Shown: in pieces, positions 1 to 10,710 of the stretch
How positions within the stretch are numbered: position 1 is the first letter of the stretch
Layout of the letters: the number at the start of each line of letters is the position of its first letter
NCBI RefSeq assembly: GCF_002127325.2
Contig: NC_035435.2
Coordinates: forward strand, 10,313,543-10,377,542
Direction: 5' to 3'
Length of the DNA: 64,000 nucleotides
From: Helianthus annuus
Lineage: Eukaryota > Streptophyta > Magnoliopsida > Asterales > Asteraceae
The notes under the pieces: generated by a model
Told to the model about the DNA's origin: nothing
Databases searched by the model: none
The model's input: the letters and a program-made list of their open reading frames with translations, nothing else
Translations under genes and position numbers: made by a program

Positions 1-522
1 AAAAGTATGGGTATTTCGGTAGTTTACTCCCTGGCTCTAACTCAATTAAAACGTTTAGTTAAAAGTCGCGGTAGTCATGGTCGGCAGGTGGTAGTTGCAG
101 GTGGTGGTGGATGGTGGTGGCCGGTAGAAAGGGTGGTTGGAAAGATGGGGATCAGAAAAGCATTACTTATATATATGTAAATAAACAAGTTATAGGTTTA
201 TTTAGGTGAAAAGACTTAAATGCCCTTGCTTTTATATATAAAATTACCAAAATACTCTTCTAGTTAATGGATTTTTTGGATAGAGTTAGAGGTGGGGAGC
301 AAAATGATGATAAGTTAGAAAAATCAACGAGGAAAATGACTATTTTTAAACTATTGGGGAAAAACCGTTAAAATGACCAAATCACAGGGAGCAAAATGGA
401 AGTTAACTCTATACATAAAGAATTATCACATATAGTGGAAGATTTAAAGATAGGATTTTAAAAAGCGTCTTGTATAATAACATTTAAAGGTATAAATGTC
501 ATCTAGTGGTTCTTTATTTTAT
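1..522. other. Intergenic sequence with GGT-rich stretch
   Basis: No gene is visible. Positions about 83-130 are rich in GGT/GGTGG triplets, the rest is AT-rich. Bases 514-522 are the left 9-bp target-site copy of the MULE that follows. Confidence 0.6.
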
Positions 523-1897
523 GAGTAAATTACAAGTTTTGTCCTTTATGTTTGTACTAATTAATTGCAGGCGGTGTCCTTTACGTTTAAAATTGATGAG
601 TTTTGTCCTGAATGTTTTAAAATCCTGCACGTTATGTCCTTTAGCCCTAACTCAGTCAGATTTTGTTTGTTAAATATGGTCATGTGACTTGCACATGAGG
701 GTATTTTCAGAGGCTATTTTGCAATAAATTATTATTCTGGGACTATATCTAAAATACTGAAAAATAAAAAAAGATATATAAAAACTCTCTCTTCTCTCTC
801 CTCTCTCTCTCTTCACTTCTCCACCAAATTTTGACAATGTGAAATTGCTACAAGCCCAACATTACTCATCAGCAGCCTTTCCCTGGTTTTCACTGGATTG
901 AAGATCGAATTCACGTTCATCAATCGCTGAAAGTTCCAGAACTCAACGAAAACAACTAGGAGAATCTGTTCTATCGAAAGGTTTACACGTACCTGAATTC
1001 TCTCTCAACGGTTGAAGATTCCGATTTCACGAACCTCGTTTCAAACAAACGAAATGGCGTCGTTCTAGCCTGGATGATGACCAGATGATTCTGGATACTT
1101 TTCTCGGTGCGAGGGTTTCGTGGACGAACAGAGTCGAGAAAATTGATGATAACAAAAGCGTTTGTAAGAAAATGTTTGTGTTGAAATTGAAGAGGAACAC
1201 AATAATCAGGTGTGCTACAAAAGAAAGAAATCACATCTGCTGTGATCGTTGGTCCTTACCTTTAGAAACATGCGTTTGTCATGACCAGTAGCAACAACCC
1301 TAATCACAGATTCAGTTGCACCTAGAGTATTAGCCAAACACGCAAACAGACTACAGTATCCTGAGATATTTGCCATTCCAGAGGATCCACAGGCACCCTG
1401 CAATATCATTTAACTCGAACATGAACATGAACAAGAGAGAGAGAGGAATGAGAGTTTTTATATTTCTAATTTGAAGACTCGATCGGCAGTAAAGTGGATG
1501 AATTGTAGGTTGTGGTTTGTGTGATGAGCTAAATTGATGAGAAATTTGTGAGTTTGAGCGAATTAGGGTTTGAGGAAACGAAATTTGGGGGAAATGATGG
1601 GTTCAGATCACAGAGAAAGAAAGTTTAAATTTTTATTTTTTTATTTTTCAGTTTTGTAGATATAGTCCCTCAATAACAAGTGTTTACAAACTAACCCCTG
1701 GGAAGGTGAAATGACAAGTATGCCCTCATGTGCAAGGCACATGACCATACTTAACAAAAAAATCTGATGGAGTTAGGCTCAAAGGACAAACCATGCAAGA
1801 TTTTGAAACATAAAGTACAAAACTCGTCAACTTTTGCGCTAAAGAACAGCGCCTGCAATTTGGTGTAAACATAAAGGACAAAACTTGTAATCTACTC
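523..1897. mobile_element. Non-autonomous Mutator-like element (family A, copy 1), Pack-MULE type
   Basis: The two ends are long inverted repeats of about 200 bp. The left end begins GAGTAAATTACAAGTTTTGT and the right end reads the same on the other strand with one change. The element is flanked by a perfect 9-bp target-site duplication, TTATTTTAT (514-522 and 1898-1906), which is the Mutator superfamily signature. No transposase is encoded. The interior (about 780-1660) is not TIR and contains an exon-like stretch with splice sites on the minus strand, so it appears to carry captured host sequence. The same TIR family recurs at 22809-27575 and 57414-57836. Confidence 0.9.
1260..1397 (-). pseudogene. 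Captured exon of an unidentified host gene inside the MULE
   Basis: On the minus strand a 138-nt open stretch (exactly 46 codons) begins right after a TTGCAG acceptor and ends at AAAG followed by GTAAGG, a good donor. It encodes GACGSSGMANISGYC at its start and GHDKRMFLK at its end, with a small/hydrophobic middle that could be part of a membrane segment. Exact phase-0 length, both splice signals and no stop suggest a real exon taken from a host gene. I cannot name the gene. The surrounding MULE and the lack of neighbouring exons make it a non-functional fragment. Confidence 0.6.
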
Positions 1898-2055
1898 TTA
1901 TTTTATACTGGTTTTGCATTAACATTTCTTTGTGAGCACCTTTTTCAAAAACAAATTTGGTAGACTAGGAAACTACTACACAACCAGCCTAGCATGATTT
2001 AGTTTGTTTGAACTGCCTCCATTTGAATAGGTGAACAAGATAGAAGTTTATTGTA

Positions 2056-2311
2056 CTCCCTCTGTCTCACTAAATGTGTCTTATTTTGAATTTTCAAAGT
2101 TTTTATTTATAAACTTTGACTTTAATTATATATTTTTTGTGTTATATAAAACTTAATGAAAATTAACCCGATAAAAACACTTGTAAAACACACTCAAATC
2201 ATATAACTTTCATCAAGTATTATCTAAGACAAACAAAATTATTTAAGGTCAAAGTTTATAAATAAAGACTTTGAAAATTCAAAATATGACACTTTAATGG
2301 GAGGGAGGGAG
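2056..2311. mobile_element. Stowaway MITE (Tc1/mariner type)
   Basis: A 256-bp element begins CTCCCTCTGTCTCACT and ends GGGAGGGAGGGAG. The subterminal sequences are inverted copies of each other: an AAGTTTTTATTTATAAACTT type stretch on the left returns reversed near 2252-2270. It is bordered by TA on both sides (2054-2055 and 2312-2313), the Stowaway target. No coding capacity. Confidence 0.92.
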
Positions 2312-2313
2312 TA

Positions 2314-2764
2314 TTTTGTAAAACTTTTTCTTTCAAAATCTTATACACATTTACTACTTAAGTCTCTTTATTTATTTTTGTTTAGTTTTATGTATATATA
2401 CATACATAAACACTTTATTTACAAACATAATAATTTATGGTAGCATGGTTTTTAAAATTGGTCTGATGAGGTGGCCAATTACATGGTCAATTCCATATTT
2501 GTGGGTGCGGTTTTGAAAATATTGTATATAAGTTTTCGTTTTTATATATATTTAAAGGCATCAGCTCTATATGCAATCCAATATATTCTTGTCGTACCCT
2601 CGTATTGATGTGATTTAATGTGTACAATACAATACAAAGATGATTACATATGTCTTGATGTATTATTTTTATGTCGCTAGTGTCGGTTCAGTTTTGACCG
2701 TTGTAGAACGCGACCGTTCGTTCACAACCGCTCGTTCACGACCGATGTCAAACGACTTCCTCCG
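2314..2764. other. AT-rich intergenic sequence
   Basis: No gene is seen. A short stretch near 2587-2655 (CTTGTCGTACCCTC, then GATGATTACATATG) resembles the start of the duplicated Tudor/ENT segment at 28680 and 58530, but the match is short. Confidence 0.5.
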
Positions 2765-2940
2765 TCCTCCAATTTCCCTCCGTTTTTAAACGTTAATAAC
2801 TCTTTCACACGACATTATTTTTTATAAAAATTACACCATAAAAATGAGCGTTTTTTAATCTTTAAAACGAATATGCTATTGCTATACTTTTAAGTTTTTT
2901 TTTTGAAAACCCAGATATGTAAAACACAATGAAACCTAAA
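2765..2940 (+). mobile_element. Relic of MULE family B
   Basis: This stretch follows, nearly base for base, the region 58772-58928 inside the intact family B MULE. Both run from a CCTCCAATT block through TTTAAACGTTAATAACTC, ACGACATTATTTTT and a GAAAACCCAG motif. No target-site duplication or intact second end could be located, so it is a fragment. Confidence 0.7.
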
Positions 2941-3042
2941 ATAAAGATTTTGCAGTTGCAGGTTTTAAAACGCAATGGGTTTTAACATGGTCATGTTTAT
3001 GTTTTAACATGGTAATAATTTATTTACAAACATAATAATTTA

Positions 3043-3175
3043 TGGTTTTCATTTGCGACGGAATATCCGTAGCAAAATTGTAGCAAAATGTGTTCGTAGC
3101 TAATTCGTAGCAAAATTTGCGACCGATTTTTCTCGTAGCAAAACTTCATAGCAAATGCCTCTTTTTGTAGTAGTG
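3043..3175. mobile_element. Lone CACTA transposon terminus
   Basis: The stretch ends in TTTTTGTAGTAGTG, the reverse complement of a CACTACTACAAAAA end typical of CACTA (En/Spm) elements. Just inside are several repeats of CGTAGCAAAAT, the kind of short subterminal motif CACTA transposase binds. No matching opposite end with a 3-bp target duplication was found nearby. Confidence 0.7.
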
Positions 3176-3470
3176 GTTTGGAGGGTATGGCTAGCAGGGA
3201 ATGATCGGATCTTTAACCAAAGGCCTAGATAGGCGCTTTGGTGGACGACATTAAGGAACTATCATTTCTATGGTTGTCAACAAGATCAAAGATCGAGTGT
3301 AAGGACTAGGGCTTTTGGGGGAGATTCGAATTGAGGGTGTAGCTTTTGTTTGTAATCTGGTGGTAGTGACACTATCAAAATTTATTTTTTATACTTTGCC
3401 CAGTAACTTGCTGGGCATGTTGGTTTAATAAAATTGGCTGGCTTTGCTGTTAAAAAGATAATAATAAACA
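3176..3470 (+). mobile_element. 3' tail of a degenerate LINE (L1-type)
   Basis: Directly after the CACTA end, the plus strand encodes, with a frameshift and stops, WRVWLAGNDRIFNQRPR, then LVDDIKELSFLWLSTRS and a WGRFELRV-like end. This is the usual C-terminal end of plant LINE reverse transcriptase ORFs. An AT-rich 3' UTR and A-rich tail follow. Only about 300 bp remain. The abrupt start at the CACTA border suggests the CACTA element had inserted in this LINE. Confidence 0.75.
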
Positions 3471-3509
3471 AATAAAAATTCGAGTAGAAGTGGCGAATAC
3501 TTCATTTCA

Positions 3510-3607
3510 CTAAATCAAGACTCCAAATGATCGTCGTCCTCCTCCTGATTGAGTTGAATCGTTTCTTTGCGATCCCTGGTCGTATGCTGGATATTCCGAA
3601 TTATCTC
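3510..3607 (-). pseudogene. Possible terminal exon of an unknown gene
   Basis: On the minus strand a TTTTTAG acceptor is followed by an open stretch of about 31 codons (DNSEYPAYDQGSQRNDSTQS, then GGGRRSFGVLI) ending at a TAG. The hydrophilic composition and clean acceptor are exon-like, but I recognise no protein and no upstream exon is visible before the truncated Ty3 element begins. Weak call. Confidence 0.25.
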
Positions 3608-3750
3608 CTAAAAAGACACATGCAAAAGATTAATAATCCATATATAGTGCTTGGTATATAATGTAGGTGTGGAGTAGAGAATCGTTTGAAGCTAAAGATT
3701 TATAATGATCGATCTTAATATTTCGATCCAATACAACAAAAAGTACCAGT

Positions 3751-5410
3751 TTGGCAATTGGTGCTGTTCCGAGTAGCAGATGAATTCTGAATTCAACTTC
3801 CCTGTCTGGCGGTAGTCCTGGTAATTCTTCTGGAAACACATCTGGAAACTGAGATACTACCGGAATATCTTATAATTCCTTTCCTTTAGTGTTAATGATT
3901 ATGGAAATCAAATACACTATTGATCCTTTTCTTGCATAACTGGCTGTTTTCATCACATAGATGAATTTTGTGGATCTAGACGGCTTATCTCCTTTAATTG
4001 TGATCTTTTCACCTTTTGGTGAATTTACTTGGATTGACTTTTGATCACATAGAATACTGGCTTTATTGGCTACTAACAAATCCATTCCTAATACAACATC
4101 AAATCCTTCCAGATTCGATTCATTGGATAAATATTTGCAATAAACTTTTGATTTAAAAATTCTATTCTTGCTCCTTGCAAGATTTCGGAAATGATAATGG
4201 TTTCCCCATTTGTTGTTTCTACTAGACATTCTTGTGGGAGTTTAGTTAATGGTTGGTTGAGAAGTTTGCAAAATGAAGTATTAATAAAACTTTGGTTTGC
4301 ACCAGAGTCAAACAATACTTTGGCAAAAACATCATTAACTAAAAACGTACTAGCGATCACGTCTAGGATCATCTTTGCTTCTTCGGCTATCAGAACAAAT
4401 GCTCTAGCATTTTTAGTGGTCTTGTTGTTCATGGCTGGAGCTGGTTTCAGATAATTTGGCTTGATGTGACCTTTTTCTCCACAGTTGAAGCACACTCCGT
4501 TACTTGGTTTCTTTCTACAATCTTCTTCTTTGTGTCCTGGTATCTTGCAGAAATTGCAGTAAGTGGAGCATCTTCCTGAATGCTTCTTCTTGCTGGCCTT
4601 ACAGTAAGGTGCAGAGGTAGAACCTACGTTTTTCCCACGGTTAGAATTTCCATAGCGAAATTCTTGGGTAAGCCTTTGAGCTAGGTTCCTCCTCTGGTTC
4701 TCTTCTTGTGTACGCACTAATTCATCAGTCAAGGTGTTTGCTAGTTCTACAGCCTCTTCTATAATTTGTGGTCTAGCTGCCTTGACTACATGCCTAATCT
4801 CACTGATTAATCCCCAGATATAACGGGAGATTAATACTGGTTCTGGTGATGCAAGGGTTGACACTATTCTAGCATATTCGAAGAATGTAGTAGTGTAACC
4901 CTTACTATCTACTCTAGTCATTCTGAGGTTTAAGAACTTATTAGCTATCTGTTCCTTTTCATTAGGAGGACATAATTTTCTTTCAACCATGTTTTTAAAC
5001 TCATTCCATTCCATATTGTAGACCCGGTCACATCCCCTAGACCGGAGGATAGTGTTCCACCATTCTAAAGCTGAGTTCTTAAACAGATTGGAAGCAAACA
5101 TTATCTTATCCTCTTCTACGCACTTGCTTATTTTTAAGACTGCCTCAGTCTTTTCTATCCAGCCTGAGAATTCCATTGGTTTACAAGACCAGAATTCCTT
5201 ATAAGAACTACCATAAGACATGGTCCTTCTTCTTTTTGGAATGGGCACTTGAAGTATGGGTCCATTATTTACGCTGTGTTCAAGTTCAGTAGGTGGTCGT
5301 TTACTACCATTATTACTTTTATTATCCGCTTCCTTAACCGTTTTGATAACATATGGCACTGCGTCTATAATTCCTTGTGCCACTATGTGTTGGATGGCAC
5401 TGTTATCCAC
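3751..5410 (-). pseudogene. E1 gag-protease-RT relic
   Basis: The open frame 5410-4088 (440 aa) has a retrotransposon gag domain at roughly residues 70-190 (ALEWWNTIL motif), a basic segment, a zinc knuckle beginning at residue 307 and the aspartic protease motif DSGA at residue 368. In the knuckle the last zinc ligand is Tyr instead of Cys (CFNCGEKGHIKPNY). The frame then breaks. The rest of the protease (VVLGMDLL) continues in another frame to about 3870, and a third piece (3839-3751) has the [15 protein letters not shown] start of RT before sequence similarity ends. Clearly inactive. Confidence 0.85.
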
Positions 5411-5731
5411 TTAGTTTCTGTTATTATTGTTATTCTGGTTCTCTTGATTCACTTCGTTATCCATCTGGATTTTAAACATTTACCAAGTATTATCACGAAA
5501 CTATATTGAATGCGAGTAATCATACAACAACACATTGATCCAAAATCGTCGTCATTGCGACCTTTACTCTATTTTATATTATGCATCTATATCTATTACA
5601 AATACAATTGGAATTGAAAATACAATACTAGTATGCATCAATAATTATAAGATTATCTATTTTAGTTGATTATATGTTATTATATATATAAGTATATATA
5701 TATATATATATTTTTCAAACTTACAGACATA

Positions 5732-5780
5732 TATTATTATTATTATTATTATTACTACTACTACTACTACTACTACTGCT
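5732..5780. repeat. Compound (ATT)n(ACT)n microsatellite
   Basis: A run of ATT/TTA triplets passes directly into a run of ACT triplets. It lies between the two gag portions of E1 and follows a TA-rich tract at 5690-5711. Confidence 0.9.
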
Positions 5781-5789
5781 GATAGGGGT

Positions 5790-6610
5790 TCATCCAGTAT
5801 TGCATGTTGCGCTTGTCATATTTCCAGATGAGTCTCTCCCCTATCTGTCTTATCCTCTCACTTCCTTCTAATATCTCCTCACCAAAGGTGCGGAGCTCTT
5901 GCACATTCTCAGTGCTCATGGGTGGTGCGGATGCTGGTATCGGGTCTGGGTATTATGGCATTGGTTCTTCGTAAGGGTACGGGTTCTCTAGAATCTCCCT
6001 GATGTATTGGTCATTATCCCAGTAGGGATCTAGAGGGTCAAGGTCTGGGTAGGGTGCTACTAGGTTTTGCATGGGTTCGTCTTCTAGTGGGTAGCGTTGT
6101 TGGAATCCCTATAGTCGTCAAACCATGGGTCATAGTCCGGGGAATGGGGTGCTGGTACTCTAGGGATTTCAGCTGGGTCGAAAGCAGGTGCTGAAATTTG
6201 GTTTTTTGGGTTGGCTTCGATTTCCATCGGTTGTGTGGGAAATAGTGGTAACGGCTGGGGTGCGATGAGTTGTTCTAGGTTTGGGTCTGCGGCTGTGGTT
6301 GCTAGTATGTGGAAGTTTGCTAGTCTTCTATTGATCATATCCCGAGTTTGAGCATTCATTTCTCTATTCGCGGCTGCTAAAGCTCGCTGCTGCTGAAGTT
6401 TTTTCATCCTTTTTCTACGTTCATGAGCTCCCCTGCTGAACCATCCTCTTTTCTTGGGAGGGAATGGCTCCTTAGATTGTGCTTTGAATACAAAAATCCT
6501 TTCTTCGGTATCAGCCGATACTCCGAGGGGGTAGGCTGTGAAGAGGTTCCTTCGTCCCTAGGTGAGCTGGACAACTGACGATAAGCGTCTGAAGGTCCTT
6601 GGTCGCTCAT
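5790..6610 (-). pseudogene. E1 N-terminal gag region, frameshifted
   Basis: A minus-strand reading begins MSDQGPSDAYRQLSSSPRDE at 6610. It shifts frame between about 6404 and 6450, continues with MKKLQQQRALAAANREMNAQ and a proline-rich stretch (6407-6084), then shifts again into a segment containing EEILEGSERIRQIGERLIW. These are the low-complexity N-terminal parts that precede the gag domain in this type of Ty3 element. At least two frameshifts and one stop make it non-functional. Confidence 0.7.
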
Positions 6611-6740
6611 ACTGTAAACTAACAAATTGTCAAATAACACAAAACAATAGTATACAGGTATGTATGTAATCACGTAGATTATTTCCTAACAAAATAATTT
6701 TGGTGTAAGCAGAACACTTCTGTGGCTGAATCAGTGGCTG

Positions 6741-6754
6741 TAGCTCTGATACCA
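6741..6754 (-). promoter_or_regulatory. E1 primer binding site (tRNA-iMet)
   Basis: On the minus strand this reads TGGTATCAGAGCTA, complementary to the 3' end of initiator methionine tRNA except at the last bases. It lies five bases inside the LTR border at 6760, the normal distance. Confidence 0.85.
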
Positions 6755-6759
6755 CCTTC

Positions 6760-7243
6760 TGTCGCAACCCCCAACCCCTACCTCGGGAGGCGGGCGGCCG
6801 CGGCCTACTCAGAGAAAGTGGTATCGGTGTTTATCAATTTGGCAGCGGAATTTACATCAGGACCGCAGTTAGGAAATATTTTATCAGAGTAAAATACCAC
6901 ACTTTTACAATATTAAATACATGGGAAATTCCCAATTTTCCATTACAAACAGTTTATAGGGATAAACCGTATTTTATTAAATAAAAACATCTTCTTTATT
7001 TTTGGTAACTTTTATAGCCACTTTTCCAAGCCTTCAGTGCTGTCCAACTGGCTTCTATTTGGCTTTCACATTTTGTTACTGAAACGCGTTTAAAAATATT
7101 TTGTCAGTGGGAAATACTGGTGAGTGAATCCCAATTTAATCAGGACTCAGGGCGATCTCGCAATTACATTTGTTTATGTTTCTACTTTAATTACCACCCA
7201 CGGTAATGTCAACCCGAGTTGTGGTCATGTTACTATTCACAAT
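6760..7243 (-). repeat. E1 5' LTR, inner part
   Basis: The LTR border on this strand starts TGTCGCAACCCC, next to the primer site. The LTR runs to 7243, where E2 interrupts it, and resumes at 20396. The five bases 7239-7243 (ACAAT) are the target-site copy of E2. Confidence 0.75.
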
Positions 7244-10200
7244 TGTCACACCCCGATTTCCACGTGTCTCACCGGTGGGCCCGGTGGGGGATTTCCGTGA
7301 CGTAGTTGGCAACAATATAGTCAAACCACACAATATATATGAATGCACAGCGGAAGCAAAAGATAAATATATCATATTCCGAATAAAAGTAATATCCAAG
7401 TATTACAACGGAAAGTAAGGGATCCACAGGCAGATCTATAAACATTGTTCTACAGACTTTAGACGCCTAGAACTTGCAAGATTCCTTATTAATGCCCTGA
7501 GCAGCTTCCAGCCTATTACGTACTTGTACCTGTCACTTAGACTTTTGAAAATACGTCAGTTTTCACTGGTAAATACACTCAACTGACTCATTTGAAAAGA
7601 GTGTAGGAAAATTTATTTAGATGCACCAGGCACAAATTATTTTGACACTTTGATTAAAATGCACAGAGGCAAAATTAATCTTTTATAACTTGAAACAATC
7701 ATAATTATGATCTTGTATACAGATTTACATGTTCGTTGTACGTTCAGGGCCCGATGTAGAAACCGAGTCATGATTAATAGACACATCACAAGTATAGGCC
7801 CACTGAGCGTGAGATACCGTTTCCCTTATGCAACTATCAGGTGTATGCCTACACCCCGTGCATAAGACGTGACCATTTTATAATATAATGATGTCAAGGA
7901 TATCCGGGACATGGTCATTAACCCCTAAAGGCTTTTATTTCAAACAATACAGATCAAACCGGGTTACCTCAATAACTTAATCACAATCCGATTAAATATT
8001 CAATACCCGACCAAGCGGTATTATTATACCGTATCCCAAGCCCGTATAGGGAAATAAGTTAAGAGTATTTACCTGAGCTAGCTCCTGTCTTAAAATAGCA
8101 AGAATAATAACTCAGCCGTATTCACTTAAGTAAGCGTAGGTACAATTTACCGGAAGGCTCTAGTCTGGAACGATGGTATAAATAACCAATTAGGATGCTA
8201 ACGGGTCTTTAATTAAGCCTAAGCTTAGACCGGTTAGTCTTTAAAGAATTGTTACGGTTTAATCGCGTGAAAAGCGAAAACCATGAATGGAGTGTGATTT
8301 TGACCCAACAAGTTTGAATACTTGTTTCATATGGGTGTAATAATCATACTCTGGATTTTGGGGTCAAAACAATATAGTTTGACCCGTTTCGGCTAAATTA
8401 TGTAAACTAGTTACATAAGCCGAACCGTGCGCGCAAAAAGGCGCAACGGGTATCCGATAGAGTCCTACACTGTTTTCCTAAGCCAATATACTTAAAGAAG
8501 TTGTGGTATCAGTAGGATACCTTCCATAATGCCCGTAATGAGTTTAAGTTAATAATATGCCCCGTAGGGGTATTTCGGTCTTTTTAAAGATTATAAAAGA
8601 GGTTTTAGAGTTCTACAGGGAATCTGAGTTTCCCGATCCGTTTATAAAGTGTAAAATACTTTATTTATTATTTAAAATCAGTAGCAACTGGAATCGGGTC
8701 AAAAGACCTTATAGAACTCGATTTATGGCCGAAAAGGGCATATTCGGTATTTACCGAACCGTAGCCATAACCGCAGGTTATGAGCAAGGTAAAAATAATT
8801 AAAAATCTTTAAAAATCCCAAAATATTATTTTACATCAGTGAGTAAAAGGTTTGGTGTCGAAATCCGGGTTTAGATAGGCGTTATGCTAATTGCGCTATT
8901 TAATTACTAAAGTTTTGCAATTTGCGCTAATTGGCATAACTCTTATTCTGGACCTCGGATTGACATGAAATTTTAGGGACATGTTTAGAATTCAGTAACC
9001 AAGGTCATGATCCGTTCACATGTCCGAAAATCTCGTTTAAATTTATAAAGGGCGTTACGGTCAACTTTTAAGTCATTAGCGGAAATGCGTAAAAGACTCG
9101 GACAAACCACGAACCGGTCACAGAGGTTTATACCATCATGTAACCTGGTCCTAAGAGAGTCCTAAGGCATGTCTAAATCGATCTTTAACGGGTCAGAACT
9201 GAAGTCAATGCAAAAGTCAAACTTTTGCGACTTTCGGTTCCGAACCGGGTCAAAACAATAAATTGTCGGATCATCAAGCTTAGATCAGTTCTTAAAGTTG
9301 TTATCAAGCTATATGAATGACAAAATAGATTATACGCCTTCTACATTGTTACTTATGCGTTAAATCGAAAATCTAGCTTCTGTTGACTTTTTATAAACAA
9401 CTTTGACCCGACATTCGACCTAGATAGAGTGGGAATCAGAGGGTGCCCTTTTAAGGGTTTATAGCCCACATGATTACCAACTTATAACTATCATTGATTC
9501 AACAAATCACTGGACCAATTGTGATTAATCTTTAAGTCAACCGTTAATTACGACGGTTTGACTTCTAGGCTATAACTAAGCGAAAACTCAACAAGAAAAG
9601 GTCGAGCATACTTACAAGGGTCCTATGAACGACCAGAGATCACTTGGGAGGAAGCTTGAGCTCCAGAAGTGCTCCACAAATGCAGATGAAGGTGTGTGGG
9701 ATTGTTTGAACACTTGTGGCCTTTTATAGTGATTTCACTCACCACAATTGTTTGACAACAAGGTCTAGCACTCACCACAACTAATCAACATGTGTCCCTA
9801 GTGTTTAGGGGTCAATTAGGGGCCTCTTGGAAGGCTTTAAAGGCTTTAAATGTCTTTTAGAAGGCTGAACAGGCTATTTAAACATGTTTCTGCATCTGGG
9901 CGCCTGACGCGGCCCGCATGGAGAATCCATGCTTTTGTACGCGGGCCGCCTGAGTTTTAAAAATCAGGCGAGAAAAAGAGGAGGCTCGCGGCCCGCCTCA
10001 ACTTAACCCAAAACTTCACGCGGGCCGCATGAGGTTAGAATTTCAGGATTTTTAAATCTTTTTGTAATGATGACAAAATCTGGTAATTAATAACGAAATC
10101 TTTCGTAATGATTTACCTGACCTTTCGGGTTTGAAGGGGTAACTTTGCGGTTTGGCCCTCGGTTAATTACAACTAGGGACCTCGTGATATTTACCCGCGT

Positions 10201-10675
10201 TATTAAGTCCCCGGTTAGTTTATTAATTATTCAGAAAGCCTTAACTTTCATTATTGACGCTTTTAACCCTTCTCATACGAATTTGAGTATAACTCTCTCG
10301 TTTTAAAACGGAACTTCGCGGAATTTTTACAGTATATTCTAGTGAGCGTATAATACTGTTACGAAGCCTTGGGAACGTTAAAGGGTCACTCAGAGGTATA
10401 ATTAAACATGTTGACACAGTTAACCCCTGTGGCTCGTAATCTCTCACTTTCTTCCGCGTTTCGCTTCCGTACGATTCATGATTTATTCGTTTGAAGGTAC
10501 AAGCACCATTTAGGGTTACTATACAGTATACTTACCCTTGTTGACATTTATAACCCTCGAATTTATATATACTTTCAAGGTTTGTCAAAATTAGTCCTTT
10601 ATTTATTATGGATGCCACGTGTAATCAAATGACACGTGTTAACACGTCATTGGACGAAAAATTCGAGGTGTTACA
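7244..10675 (-). repeat. E2 left LTR (3' LTR)
   Basis: It begins TGTCACACCCCGATTTCC and ends GAGGTGTTACA. On the minus strand a TATA box CTATAAAAGG lies at 9720-9729, about two-thirds of the way along. GC-rich GGCCCGC/GCGGGCCGC motifs lie downstream of the TATA in + coordinates (9900-10030), i.e. in U3. The short plus-strand ORF at 8557-8802 is carried in both LTRs and has no sign of being a gene. Confidence 0.93.
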
Positions 10676-10695
10676 TCCTCACCCCCTTAAAATAA
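10676..10695 (-). promoter_or_regulatory. E2 polypurine tract
   Basis: Read on the minus strand the sequence ends TTTAAGGGGGTGAGGA immediately before the LTR, the position and composition expected for the plus-strand primer of reverse transcription. Confidence 0.8.
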
Positions 10696-10710
10696 ATCTC
10701 GACCCGAGAT

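Larger units (their letters stand above)
3751..7243 (-). mobile_element. E1: 3'-truncated Ty3/gypsy element, first part
   Basis: A minus-strand element. From right to left it shows the inner part of its 5' LTR (6760-7243), a primer binding site, gag and protease, and only the first codons of reverse transcriptase. It stops abruptly near 3751 in unrelated sequence. The outer part of its LTR lies at 20396-21245, because element E2 inserted into the LTR. No 3' LTR was found. Confidence 0.85.

Noticed and set aside
5249..5509. Plus-strand open frames opposite E1 gag (also 4191-4454)
   Set aside because: Antisense shadows of the gag-protease relic.
8557..8802. 81-residue plus-strand open frame, repeated at 18277-18522
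   Set aside because: It lies inside both copies of the E2 LTR, antisense to the element, with no recognisable protein features.
10241..10447. 68-residue minus-strand open frame, repeated at 19961-20167
   Set aside because: Also inside both LTRs, upstream of the TATA box of the element; no domain or start context.
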